Shown in pieces: positions 49,788 to 59,823 of a stretch of DNA of 64,000 bases; position 1 is the first letter of the stretch; each line of letters begins with the position of its first letter. Made by a program: the position numbers and the translations under genes. The stretch lies in the NCBI RefSeq assembly GCF_030388665.1, contig NZ_CP128846.1, positions 5,778,501-5,842,500 of the forward strand, in the 5' to 3' direction. Source of the stretch: Streptomyces flavofungini (GTDB taxonomy: Bacteria > Actinomycetota > Actinomycetes > Streptomycetales > Streptomycetaceae). The notes under the pieces were generated by a model. It had not been told where the DNA came from, did no database searches, and saw only the letters and a program-made list of their open reading frames with translations.

Positions 49788-50795
49788 CTACTCCTTCACG
49801 AAGCCCTGCTCCACCATCCAGTCCTTCGCCACCTCGTGCGGGTCCTGCCCGTCCACGTCCACCTTCGCGTTCAGCTCCTGCGCCACCGTGTTGTCGAGCT
49901 TCTTCGTCACGGGGGCCAGGACCTCGGCGATCTCCGGGTGCTTCTTCATGGTCTTGCTGTTGATCTCGGGGGCGGCGTTGTAGTTGGGGAAGAAGCGCCT
50001 GTCGTCGACCATCGGCGTCAGGTTCATCGCCTTGATGCGGCCGTCGGTGGTGAAGACCTCGCCGTAGGTGCAACTGCCCTTCTCCGCCTGGGTGTAGATG
50101 ATCCCGGTGTCCATCTGCGTGATGTTCCCGGCCGGCAGGCTCATGCCGTACTTCTTCTGCATGCCGGGCAGGCCGTCGGCGCGGTTGGCGAACTCGCCCT
50201 CCACGCACAGCGTGACCGCCTTCGGGTCGGACTTGGACAGGGCGGCGACGTCGGAGAGGGTCTTCGTGCCGTACTTCTTGAGGTTGGACTCGTTCAGGGC
50301 CAGGGCGTAGGTGTTGTTCAGGGCGGCGGGCGGCAGCCACGTCACGCCGTTCTTCGCGTCCGCCTTGCGCACGGCGTCCCACTGCTGGTGGGGGTCCGGG
50401 ATCGGGTCGGAGTTGCCCAGATAGGTGATCCAGGCGGTGCCCGTGTACTCGTACATGGCGTCCGCGTCCCCGCCCTTGACCGCCTCGCGCGCCCCGATGG
50501 AGCCCTGGATGCCGGTCCGGTCGAGGACGTCCGCCCCGGCCGCCTGGAACGCGATGCCCATGATGGCGCCGAGGATCAGCTGCTCGGTGAACTCCTTGGA
50601 GGTGACGGTGAGATCGGCGCCCTCCAGGGGCTTGCCCTTGCCGACGATCCCCGGCTTCACGTCGTCCACCATCGGCGAACCGCTGGTGAGCCCGCACCCG
50701 GCCGCCACCAGCAGCACCCCGCCCACGGCCGCGAGCGCCTTCGTCCGCGCACTGGCCCCGCGCCGCTGGGCCCGCCGTCGCGTCGTACGCCTCAT
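49788..50795 (-). CDS. Glycine betaine/choline-type ABC binding lipoprotein
   Basis: 335 residues. Lipobox VAAGC after a signal rich in Arg. OpuAC domain: LTVTSKEFTEQLILGAIMGI, DADAMYEYTGTAWITYLGNS, and LNESNLKKYGTKTLSDVAAL. Last gene of the four-gene operon read right to left; ATGA overlap with the permease gene before it. Binds quaternary amines for osmoprotection. Confidence 0.9.
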   Translation of the reverse strand: MRRTTRRRAQRRGASARTKALAAVGGVLLVAAGCGLTSGSPMVDDVKPGIVGKGKPLEGADLTVTSKEFTEQLILGAIMGIAFQAAGADVLDRTGIQGSIGAREAVKGGDADAMYEYTGTAWITYLGNSDPIPDPHQQWDAVRKADAKNGVTWLPPAALNNTYALALNESNLKKYGTKTLSDVAALSKSDPKAVTLCVEGEFANRADGLPGMQKKYGMSLPAGNITQMDTGIIYTQAEKGSCTYGEVFTTDGRIKAMNLTPMVDDRRFFPNYNAAPEINSKTMKKHPEIAEVLAPVTKKLDNTVAQELNAKVDVDGQDPHEVAKDWMVEQGFVKE

Positions 50796-51694
50796 GACCG
50801 CACCTCCAGGCCGCGCGGGCTGAGCACCAGCTCGGCCAGCGACGCCAGCCAGTCCACCAGCAGGGCGAGGACCACCGTCAGGATCGAGCCGAGCATCAGG
50901 ACCGGCATGCGCTGATTGGTGATGCCCGTCGTGATCAGGACGCCGAGCCCGCCACCGCCGCCGAAGGTCGCGAGCGTCGCCGTGCCCACGTTCAGGACCA
51001 GGGCCGTGCGCACGCCCGCGAGGATCAGCGGTACGGCGAGGGGGAGTTCGACCCGCGCGAGCACGCCGAGCGGGGACATGCCGATGCCGCGCGCCGCCTC
51101 CAGGAGGGTCGGGTCGTTGGCGCGCAGGCCCGCGATGGTGTTGGAGAGGACCGGCAGGACGGCGTAGATGATGATGCCCGTCAGGGCCGCCTTCTCGCCG
51201 ATGCCCATCCAGATGACAAGGAGCGCGAGCAGACCGATCGCCGGGGTCGCCTGGCCCATGTTGGCAAGCGCCATCGCCACCGGGGCGCCCTTGCGGAAGG
51301 CGCGCCGGGTGAGCAGGATCCCCAGCGGGATCGCGATGATCAGCACGAAGAACGTCGAGATCGCCGTCAGCTCGACGTGCTGGCGCAGCGCCTTGCCGAC
51401 CTGCCCGTTGGACAGCGCGTTCTCGGAGATCGAGTCCAGGTCCGCCTGCTGGAACCAGAGCCAGGTCGCGAGCAGCACGGCCGCCAGGATCGCGGGGAGC
51501 ACCGTCAGCTTCTGCCAGGTGATCCGGCGCGGCGGCCCCGGCGCGGCGGACGGCGCGGGCGCCTCCTGCTCGGCCTCGCCCTCGTCGCGGAAGGCCAGGC
51601 CCTTGACGTCGTGCTCGCCCCGGGGGCGCTCGGGCGCCCTGGCCGCGGCCTTGCGTTCGGGGATCCGGGGCTCGCCCCCGGGCGGCGGGCTCAC
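50792..51694 (-). CDS. ABC permease, glycine betaine type
   Basis: 300 residues from GTG 51694 (GTGA overlap with the ATPase stop). An unusually long cytoplasmic N-terminus (about 60 residues, Pro/Glu-rich) precedes the OpuB-type membrane domain: ISTFFVLIIAIPLGILLTRR, ANMGQATPAIGLLALLVIWM, EAARGIGMSPLGVLARVELPL (the EAA loop). Confidence 0.9.
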   Translation of the reverse strand: MSPPPGGEPRIPERKAAARAPERPRGEHDVKGLAFRDEGEAEQEAPAPSAAPGPPRRITWQKLTVLPAILAAVLLATWLWFQQADLDSISENALSNGQVGKALRQHVELTAISTFFVLIIAIPLGILLTRRAFRKGAPVAMALANMGQATPAIGLLALLVIWMGIGEKAALTGIIIYAVLPVLSNTIAGLRANDPTLLEAARGIGMSPLGVLARVELPLAVPLILAGVRTALVLNVGTATLATFGGGGGLGVLITTGITNQRMPVLMLGSILTVVLALLVDWLASLAELVLSPRGLEVRS

Positions 51695-52974
51695 GCCTTC
51701 GCCTCCCCCGCGGTGCCCTCCTGTGCCGCGTGCGTCAACTCGGCCCGCTGCTCCTCCAGTTCGTGCTGGTGCTCCATGGCGTCGAGCCGGTCGGCCTCCA
51801 GCATCTCGTGCACGGAGTTCATCAGGGTCTCCATGTCGACGACGCCCGTGTACTCGCCGCGCCGCCCGGTCACGGCGACCCGGCCCGCGTTGTCGGTGAG
51901 GACGGCCTCCAGGGCGTCCCGCAGCGTCGCGTCCCGGGTCACCGTGTCGTGCACGAGGGTGCCCGCGCGGGCCAGGGAGCCCTTGGCGCGCATCAGGTCG
52001 CCGCGGCGCAGCCACTTGTAGGGGCGGCGGCGCTTGTCGAGCAGGAGCAGTTCGTTGGTGCCGCTCGCGCGCAGCTTGTCGAAGATCTCCTGGAGGGGGT
52101 CGTCGACGGTCACCGTCGGTACGTCCGCCATCTCCACGTCCCGTACGCGGGTGAGGTTCAGCCGCTTCAGGGCCGCGCCCGCGCCCACGAAGCCCGACAC
52201 GAAGTCGTCGGCCGGGTTGGTGAGGATCGCCTCGGGGGTGTCGAACTGCGCGATGTGCGAGCGCTCGCGCAGGACGGCGATGCGGTCGCCCAGCTTGATG
52301 GCCTCGTCGAAGTCGTGCGTGACGAAGACGATCGTCTTGTGCAGCTCGTGCTGGAGGCGGATCAGCTCGTCCTGGAGGTGGTCGCGGGTGATGGGGTCGA
52401 CCGCGCCGAACGGCTCGTCCATCAGGAGCACGGGCGGGTCGGCGGCGAGCGCCCGTGCCACACCCACGCGTTGCTGCTGGCCGCCGGAGAGCTGGCGCGG
52501 ATAGCGGCCGTGGAACTCGCCCGGATCCAGGCCCACCAGGTCCAGCATCTCCTCCACCCGCGCCTTGATCCTCGACTTCCCCCAGCCGACCATCTTCGGC
52601 ACGAGGGCGATGTTCTGGGCGACCGTCATGTGCGGGAAGAGCCCGGAGGACTGGATGGCGTAGCCGACCTTGCGGCGCAGCTTCACCGGGTCGATGTCGG
52701 TGACGTCCTCGCCGTTGATGCGGATGCGGCCGCTGGTCGGCTCGATCAGGCGGTTGATCATCTTCAGCGTGGTGGACTTCCCGCAGCCCGACGGGCCCAC
52801 GAAGATGACGATCTCGCCCGCCTTGATCTCCATGTTCACGCTGTCCACGGCCGGTTCGCCGCTGCCCGGATAGCGCTTGGTGAGGTTCTCCAGCTCGATC
52901 GTCGCGCCGGTGGTGGCGGACGCCGGTTCCGCGGGCGGGGCGGTGGCGGCGGTCGTATCGGACGTCTCAGACAC
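51691..52974 (-). CDS. ABC ATPase with tandem CBS domains, glycine betaine type
   Basis: 427 residues from GTG 52974. Walker [21 protein letters not shown], signature [19 protein letters not shown], Walker [13 protein letters not shown], and H-loop FVTHDFDEA. The C-terminus is a CBS pair (residues about 280-385), the ionic-strength sensor of OpuA-type ATPases. Order in the operon: permease (53614), this ATPase, permease, binding protein. Confidence 0.93.
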   Translation of the reverse strand: MSETSDTTAATAPPAEPASATTGATIELENLTKRYPGSGEPAVDSVNMEIKAGEIVIFVGPSGCGKSTTLKMINRLIEPTSGRIRINGEDVTDIDPVKLRRKVGYAIQSSGLFPHMTVAQNIALVPKMVGWGKSRIKARVEEMLDLVGLDPGEFHGRYPRQLSGGQQQRVGVARALAADPPVLLMDEPFGAVDPITRDHLQDELIRLQHELHKTIVFVTHDFDEAIKLGDRIAVLRERSHIAQFDTPEAILTNPADDFVSGFVGAGAALKRLNLTRVRDVEMADVPTVTVDDPLQEIFDKLRASGTNELLLLDKRRRPYKWLRRGDLMRAKGSLARAGTLVHDTVTRDATLRDALEAVLTDNAGRVAVTGRRGEYTGVVDMETLMNSVHEMLEADRLDAMEHQHELEEQRAELTHAAQEGTAGEAKA

Positions 52975-53614
52975 GGATACCCCTCGGAATCGTCAGCCGG
53001 CCGATCAGGACGTACACGGCGTCGAAGAGCAGCGCCAGGACGATGATCCCCAGCGTGCCTGCGAGCACTTGGTTGAGCGCGTTCTTGCTGCCGAGCGAGG
53101 CGATGCCCCGGAAGATCTCGTTGCCGAGGCCGGGTCCCGAGGCGTACGCGGCGATGGCGGCGATGCCCATCAGCATCTGCGTGGAGACCCGGATGCCGGT
53201 CAGGATCGGCGGCCACGCGAGCGGCAGCTCGATCCGCACGAGCCGGTGCAGCCGCGACATCCCGATGCCCTTCGCCGCGTCCACCAGCGTCGGGTCGACC
53301 CCGCGCAGGCCGACGATGGAGTTGCGCACGATCGGCAGCAGGCCGTACAGGATCAGGGCCGTCACCGTCGGCGCCACCCCCAGGCCCACGACCGGGATCA
53401 GCAGACCGATCATGGCGAGCGAGGGGATGGTGAGGATCGTGGACGTCACCGTCGTCGCCAGGTTCCCCGCCCACTCGCTGCGGTACGTCAGGACGCCGAT
53501 CAGTACGCCGACGGCCGTGGCCACGACCATGCACTGGAAGACGGCGCTCGCGTGCTGGTACGCGTCCATCAGCAACTGCTGGTGACGGTTGCCGAGGTAG
53601 TCCCAGAAGTTCAT
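52967..53614 (-). CDS. ABC permease, glycine betaine type
   Basis: 215 residues from ATG 53614, first gene of the operon; its stop overlaps the ATPase start by 8 bases. Hydrophobic segments include LLMDAYQHASAVFQCMVVAT and TVTSTILTIPSLAMIGLLIP. The EAA-like loop is DAAKGIGMSRLHRLVRIELPL. Confidence 0.92.
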   Translation of the reverse strand: MNFWDYLGNRHQQLLMDAYQHASAVFQCMVVATAVGVLIGVLTYRSEWAGNLATTVTSTILTIPSLAMIGLLIPVVGLGVAPTVTALILYGLLPIVRNSIVGLRGVDPTLVDAAKGIGMSRLHRLVRIELPLAWPPILTGIRVSTQMLMGIAAIAAYASGPGLGNEIFRGIASLGSKNALNQVLAGTLGIIVLALLFDAVYVLIGRLTIPRGIRV

Positions 53615-53691
53615 CCGTGCCGTTCACCTCGCCGAGAGCGCTCGGACGGCGCCGGGAGGCTCCCGGCGCCCGCGTGCCGTACCCGTCGTCT

Positions 53692-54171
53692 CTACCCACG
53701 TCCTGTGTCGTCGGACGCCTGTTCCACCAGGGGGATGATCCGCAGCGGGACCGGGTTCTCCATGACGATCGCCGTGGAGGCCCGGACGATGCCATCAAAA
53801 CCCACGACCCGGTCGATCACACGTTGGAGATCGGCGTTCGAGCGGGCCACCAGACGGCAGAGCATGTCGCCGTGGCCGGTGATGGTGTGCAGTTCCAGGA
53901 CCTCGGCCACGGTCGCCAAATGGGCCCGTACGTCCGCGCCCTGGCCCTGTTTGATCTCCAGCGTCGCGAACGCCGTCACCGGGTAGCCGAGCGCCGCCGG
54001 ATCCACGTCCGGCCCGAAGCCCCGGATGACTCCGTTCGACTGAAGCCGGTCCATCCGGGCCTGCACCGTGCCCCGCGCGACGCCCAGGCGCCGGGACGCC
54101 TCCAGGACGCCGATGCGCGGCTCCCGGGCGAGCAGCACGATGAGCCTGCCGTCCAAATGATCGATCGCCAT
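53692..54171 (-). CDS. Lrp/AsnC-family regulator
   Basis: 159 residues. The HTH is LDGRLIVLLAREPRIGVLEA, then RRLGVARGTVQARMDRLQSN. The RAM domain has TGHGDMLCRLVARSNADLQR. Divergent from hpd, which it probably regulates (tyrosine catabolism) from the 121-base gap. Confidence 0.92.
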   Translation of the reverse strand: MAIDHLDGRLIVLLAREPRIGVLEASRRLGVARGTVQARMDRLQSNGVIRGFGPDVDPAALGYPVTAFATLEIKQGQGADVRAHLATVAEVLELHTITGHGDMLCRLVARSNADLQRVIDRVVGFDGIVRASTAIVMENPVPLRIIPLVEQASDDTGRG

Positions 54172-54187
54172 GCCGCCTCCCTGATGA

Positions 54188-55438
<1,251 letters not shown>

Positions 55439-55803
55439 GGCGGGGTTCGCTTTCGTCTGCGGCGGGGTGGGGAGTGCTCCTGTCCCGCCGCTGCCGCGGC
55501 GGACATCTCCCGCCCGACCGGACGGTCAACGTCTCCAGTGGGGGTTGCCCGCCGTCGGCGTCTGCGGCCCGTCGGGTCCCGCCACCGCTGCCGCGGCGGA
55601 CATCTCCCGCCCGACCGCCCGTTTCCACCCCGCCGCAGGCTCCTGGCCGCCTGTGCCACGGCCCGTTGTCCGGCGGCTGCGGCCCGGCGCTTTCGCTGCT
55701 GCGGGCACCGCGTCGTGCCGCCCCCCCGCTGTGGGCAGCTGGTCCGCCCAGAGGGCGGAACGGGTGGGCACAGCCCGGGCCGACGGAGCCGATACGCGGG
55801 GGC
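55439..55803. other. Repeat-rich intergenic region
   Basis: About 365 bases without a credible gene. It contains a perfect 33-bp direct repeat (55488-55520 and 55585-55617) sharing CCGCTGCCGCGGCGGACATC, and the palindromic element at 55725-55792. Confidence 0.7.
55725..55792. repeat. Intergenic palindromic repeat (CTGTG...TCCGCCC-AGA-GGGCGGA...CACAG)
   Basis: A central perfect hairpin TCCGCCC-AGA-GGGCGGA and outer CTGTG/CACAG arms. A clearly related sequence lies inside helD at about 16770-16825. Confidence 0.75.
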
Positions 55804-57477
55804 TCAGTCGGACTGCCCAGAGGGCTTCGTGGGGCGGGGGAGTTTCGGGATGGGGGCGCCGCGCGGGGCGTAGACCTGGGCCGGGCCGCCGTCCGGGGGG
55901 TCGCCCAGGGCCTTCAGGGCGGCGTGGGCCGCGGGAGCCGCCAGGGGCGAGAAGTGGGGGTTGATGCGGAGGGCCTCCGCGAGGTGGCGGCGGGCCGCGC
56001 CGTAGCGGCCGAGGGCGCGCTCGATGGCCCCGCGGTGGTAGGCGAACAGCGCGCTGCGCGGGCCCTTCTTCACCGCGGCCTCGACGTGCTTCAGGCCCTC
56101 CTCGGACTTGCCGGAGCGATGCAGCGCCCACCCCAGCGCATCCGCGTTCTCCGGAGACGCGTGCCGCCTGAACTCCGCGGTCAGCCTCCGCACCGCCGCC
56201 CCCGCGTCCCCGTGCTCCGCCTCGAACACCCCGAGCACCCGCTCGTCGTTGACCCCGCCGAGACCTCCCTGCCGCACCCGCGCCCGCACGAGGTCGTACT
56301 GGGCGGAAGCGGCGGGCCGCAGCTTCAGGGACTCGTACAACTCACCCAGTTCGAGGGCGTATTCGGGGGCGGGGCGCCGCACGAGCGCGGCCCGGTACGC
56401 CTGCAGGGCGTCCGACGTCCGGCCGACCGCGGCGAGCGCGCGCCCCTTCGCCGCGAGCGAGGGGTGATGGTCGGGGTCCGCCGCGAGCGCGGCGTCGTAG
56501 TGGCGCAGCGCGTCGCCCGGCTCACCTCGCTCCCAGGCCAACTCCCCGACCCGGTACAGGCAGGCCGCCCGCTCGGCGGGCGTCCGCGCGAGCGCCGCCG
56601 CGTCCGAGAGCGCCGCGGCCGCGTCCTCGCGCCAGCCCCGGTCCCGGTAGACCGCCCCGGACCGGACGCGGGCGGCGGCGGTGCCCGGACTCAGTCCGCG
56701 TACCTTCGCCAGGGCCCGTTCGACCCCCTTGTCGTCGCCGAGCCCTCGGTAGGCGTCGAGGAGGGCCGCGTGCGCCGCCCACCGCCGGGGCGCCAGCCGC
56801 ACCGCCTGCTCGCCCCACTTCTTCGCGCCCCGGAAGTCGTGCCGGGCGTTGCCGAGGGCCGCGAGACCGGTGAGGGCGGCCGCGTTCCGCTCGGGCCGGG
56901 TGCGCAGCGAGGTGCGCAGGGCCCGCTCGGCCTTCGGGTAGTACGCGGAGTCGGCGGTCCGCAGGCCCCGTTCGACGTACGCGGAACCGAGCACCGCCCA
57001 CGACTGGTCGTCGCCGGGGTGTGCCCGCAGGTGCGCCTCGCGCTCACCGATGAGCACCGCGAGGTCGGGCATCGCGGCCGGCGCCCCGGCCCCCACGGCG
57101 GCCGCCGCCCGCCCGGCGGGCCCCAGCGCGGGCGGCGCGGAGTCCTCGCCCCGGTCGGGCAGGAACACCAGGGCCCCGCCCAGCACGGCACAGCCCGCGA
57201 CGGCGGCGACGAGCGCGCGCCGCGCGGCGGGGGAGCGGCGCGGCCGGGGGCCGCCGCCGAGCGGGCCGCGCGAGGTCGCCGAGGTCGCCGAGATCGCCGA
57301 GATCAGGGACGTGCGCGCGTGGCGCGGGCCGCGTACGGCGTCGGAGCTCTGCACCGCCGGTGCCGCCGGTGCGACGGGCGCGGTCCCGGGTGCGGCCCGG
57401 GGCGAGTCCTCGGGTGAGCCCTGGGGTGAGCCCTCGGGCGGGGTCTGGGGGGTCTCCTCGGTCTCCATGGCGCTCAC
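55804..57477 (-). CDS. TPR-repeat membrane protein
   Basis: 557 residues from GTG 57477 (ATG 57468 possible). The N-terminal 90 residues are Pro/Ser-rich and cytoplasmic, then a helix (ALVAAVAGCAVLGGALVFL) and at least six TPR-like pairs (WAVLGSAYVERGLRTADSAY, KGRALAAVGRTSDALQAYRA, ALGWALHRSGKSEEGLKHVE). The C-terminus is basic and Pro-rich. A scaffold; partner unknown. Confidence 0.88.
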   Translation of the reverse strand: MSAMETEETPQTPPEGSPQGSPEDSPRAAPGTAPVAPAAPAVQSSDAVRGPRHARTSLISAISATSATSRGPLGGGPRPRRSPAARRALVAAVAGCAVLGGALVFLPDRGEDSAPPALGPAGRAAAAVGAGAPAAMPDLAVLIGEREAHLRAHPGDDQSWAVLGSAYVERGLRTADSAYYPKAERALRTSLRTRPERNAAALTGLAALGNARHDFRGAKKWGEQAVRLAPRRWAAHAALLDAYRGLGDDKGVERALAKVRGLSPGTAAARVRSGAVYRDRGWREDAAAALSDAAALARTPAERAACLYRVGELAWERGEPGDALRHYDAALAADPDHHPSLAAKGRALAAVGRTSDALQAYRAALVRRPAPEYALELGELYESLKLRPAASAQYDLVRARVRQGGLGGVNDERVLGVFEAEHGDAGAAVRRLTAEFRRHASPENADALGWALHRSGKSEEGLKHVEAAVKKGPRSALFAYHRGAIERALGRYGAARRHLAEALRINPHFSPLAAPAAHAALKALGDPPDGGPAQVYAPRGAPIPKLPRPTKPSGQSD

Positions 57478-57565
57478 TGTGCGTCAATACGAAGAGCGCA
57501 TCCCGGCACGCGAACGGCGTCGCACACGGGTTCACACCGATGGCCCCGAGTGCGAGGCTGTGATC

Positions 57566-58975
57566 ATGAGCAGTGGCACGCACCGCACGCCGGACACCCC
57601 CGCCGCACCCGCCGACCTCCAAGGCCGCCTGCGCGCCGGACTCCCCGCCGACGCGCTCCTCACCGACCCGGACGTCACGGCCTCGTACGCCAACGACATG
57701 GCGAGTTTCTGCGAGGCCGGAACCCCCGCCGTCGTGGTGCTCCCGCGCACCGTCGAAGAGGTCCAGCACGTCATGCGGACCGCCACCGAGCTGCGGGTCC
57801 CGGTCGTCCCGCAGGGCGCCCGCACCGGCCTGTCCGGCGCGGCGAACGCGAGCGAGGGCTGCGTCGTCCTCTCGCTGGTCAAGATGGACCGGATCATCGA
57901 GATCAGCCCCGTCGACCGGATCGCCGTCGTCGAGCCCGGCGTCATCAACGCGACGCTCTCCCGCGCGGTCGCCGAGCACGGCCTCTTCTACCCGCCGGAT
58001 CCCTCCAGTTGGGAGATGTGCACGATCGGCGGCAACATCGGCACGGCCTCCGGCGGCCTGTGCTGCGTGAAGTACGGAGTGACCGCGGAGTACGTCCTCG
58101 GCCTCGACGTCGTCCTCGCCGACGGCCGGCTCCTTCGCACCGGGCGGCGCACGGCCAAGGGCGTCGCCGGATACGACCTGACGCGCCTGTTCGTCGGCTC
58201 CGAGGGCAGCCTCGGCATCGTCGTCCGCGCCGTCCTCGCCCTCAAGCCGCAGCCGCCGCAACAGCTCGTGCTCGCCGCCGAGTTCGGCTCGGCCGCCGAC
58301 GCCTGCGCGGCCGTCTGCGCGATCATGGAAGGCGGCCATGTGCCGTCGCTCCTCGAACTCATGGACCGTACGACGATCCGTGCCGTCAACGCCCTCGGCA
58401 ACATGGGTCTCCCCGAGACCACCGAGGCGCTGCTCCTCGCCGCCTTCGACACCCCGGACCCCGCCGCCGACCTCGCCGCCGTCGGCGCCCTGTGCGAGGC
58501 CGCGGGCGCGACCCAGGTCGTCCCCGCCGAGGACGCCGCCGAGTCCGAGCTCCTCCTCCAGGCACGCCGGTTGTCCCTCACCGCACTCGAAGCGGTGAAG
58601 GGCACGACGATGATCGACGACGTGTGCGTACCGCGCTCCCGGCTCGGCGACATGCTCGAAGGGGTCGAGCGGATCGCCGACAAGTACGGACTGACCATCG
58701 GGGTCTGCGCGCACGCGGGCGACGGCAACACCCACCCCACCGTCTGCTTCGACGCGGCAGACCCCGATGAGTCGCGGCGCGCCCGCGAGTCCTTCGACGA
58801 GATCATGGCCCTCGGCCTCGAACTCGGCGGCACCATCACCGGTGAACACGGCGTCGGCGTCCTGAAGAAGGACTGGCTCGCGCGCGAGCTCGGACCGGTG
58901 GGCGTGGAGATGCAGCGCGCCGTCAAGACGGCGTTCGACCCGCACCACCTCCTCAATCCGGGCAAGCTCTTCTGA
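57566..58975 (+). CDS. FAD-linked oxidase, glycolate/D-lactate dehydrogenase GlcD type
   Basis: 469 residues from ATG 57566. PCMH-type FAD domain: VVPQGARTGLSGAANASEGC, PPDPSSWEMCTIGGNIGTAS, GLCCVKYGVTAEYVLGLDVV, and LFVGSEGSLGIV. C-terminal motif ITGEHGVGVLKKDWL and HHLLNPGKLF. Oxidises a 2-hydroxy acid; usually works with Fe-S partners, which are absent here. Confidence 0.93.
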   Translation: MSSGTHRTPDTPAAPADLQGRLRAGLPADALLTDPDVTASYANDMASFCEAGTPAVVVLPRTVEEVQHVMRTATELRVPVVPQGARTGLSGAANASEGCVVLSLVKMDRIIEISPVDRIAVVEPGVINATLSRAVAEHGLFYPPDPSSWEMCTIGGNIGTASGGLCCVKYGVTAEYVLGLDVVLADGRLLRTGRRTAKGVAGYDLTRLFVGSEGSLGIVVRAVLALKPQPPQQLVLAAEFGSAADACAAVCAIMEGGHVPSLLELMDRTTIRAVNALGNMGLPETTEALLLAAFDTPDPAADLAAVGALCEAAGATQVVPAEDAAESELLLQARRLSLTALEAVKGTTMIDDVCVPRSRLGDMLEGVERIADKYGLTIGVCAHAGDGNTHPTVCFDAADPDESRRARESFDEIMALGLELGGTITGEHGVGVLKKDWLARELGPVGVEMQRAVKTAFDPHHLLNPGKLF

Positions 58976-59052
58976 TTTTCGCGCCTGAACCGGCGCCGCT
59001 CTCGCGGACCGAATTGCTCGCCGCGGGGGGTCGCTCAATCGATGGTTGCGGT

Positions 59053-59535
59053 TCACTCGCCTCCTTCATTCGACTCGTCGCTCGGCCACGGGTCGCGCAG
59101 CCACAGCTCGTCCGCGCGGCCAGGAGTGGGGGCGAGCAGCTCGGCCAGGCCGTCGTCGATGCCGAGCCGCTCGGCCTCAGAGCCCGGAGGGACCACCCGC
59201 AGGGTGCGCTCCAGCCAGGCCGACACGGCGGGCGCCGGGGCCTCCAGGAGAGCGTCGCCGTCGGGCGAGCTGAGCGCCATCAGGACGACGGACCGCCCTT
59301 CGACCTTCGTCGGCCACACCCGCACATCGCCGTGGCCGCACGGCCTGAACACCCCCTCCACCAGGAGCTCCCTGGCGAACGTCCAGTTCACCGGGTTCTC
59401 GGAGCCGATGTGAAAGGAGATGTGGACGGCGTACGGATCGTCGGTGCGGTAGGTGAGCCGGGCCGGGACGGGGATCGCCCGTTCCGGCGAGAGGACGAGT
59501 TTGAGCTCCAGCTCGCGTTCCACCACGGTGTGCAT
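59053..59535 (-). CDS. ssgG: SsgA-like protein, probably SsgG
   Basis: 160 residues from ATG 59535. SALP family motifs: LTYRTDDPYAVHISFHIGSE, NPVNWTFARELLVEGVFRPC, GHGDVRVWPTKV. These proteins control placement of septa in sporulating hyphae. The S. coelicolor paralogue at this location, as I recall it, is SsgG, which guides septum positioning. Confidence 0.88.
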   Translation of the reverse strand: MHTVVERELELKLVLSPERAIPVPARLTYRTDDPYAVHISFHIGSENPVNWTFARELLVEGVFRPCGHGDVRVWPTKVEGRSVVLMALSSPDGDALLEAPAPAVSAWLERTLRVVPPGSEAERLGIDDGLAELLAPTPGRADELWLRDPWPSDESNEGGE

Positions 59536-59823
59536 AGCGCGTGCGCTTCCTTTCTCTCGCTGCGTACGCGGTCCCGGGAGCGGGGCCGCGCACCGGGCCC
59601 GTTTCAGGCCCGCAGAGAGTGAGAGCGCGCGGGCGGCCAGGCATTACGCGACTTCGGGAAGTTTTTTTCGCCGGGTACGACACGGGGCGGGCGGGCGTGT
59701 TCGGACGGCGGGGAGGAACCGTGCACGGAAGGGGGCGGTGCGGCGGGAGCCGCCCGACGCGGCGTGCGGGTCTGATAGATGTGGAGCCTCACAAGACCCC
59801 CGAGCAGATACGGGACGACGGAC

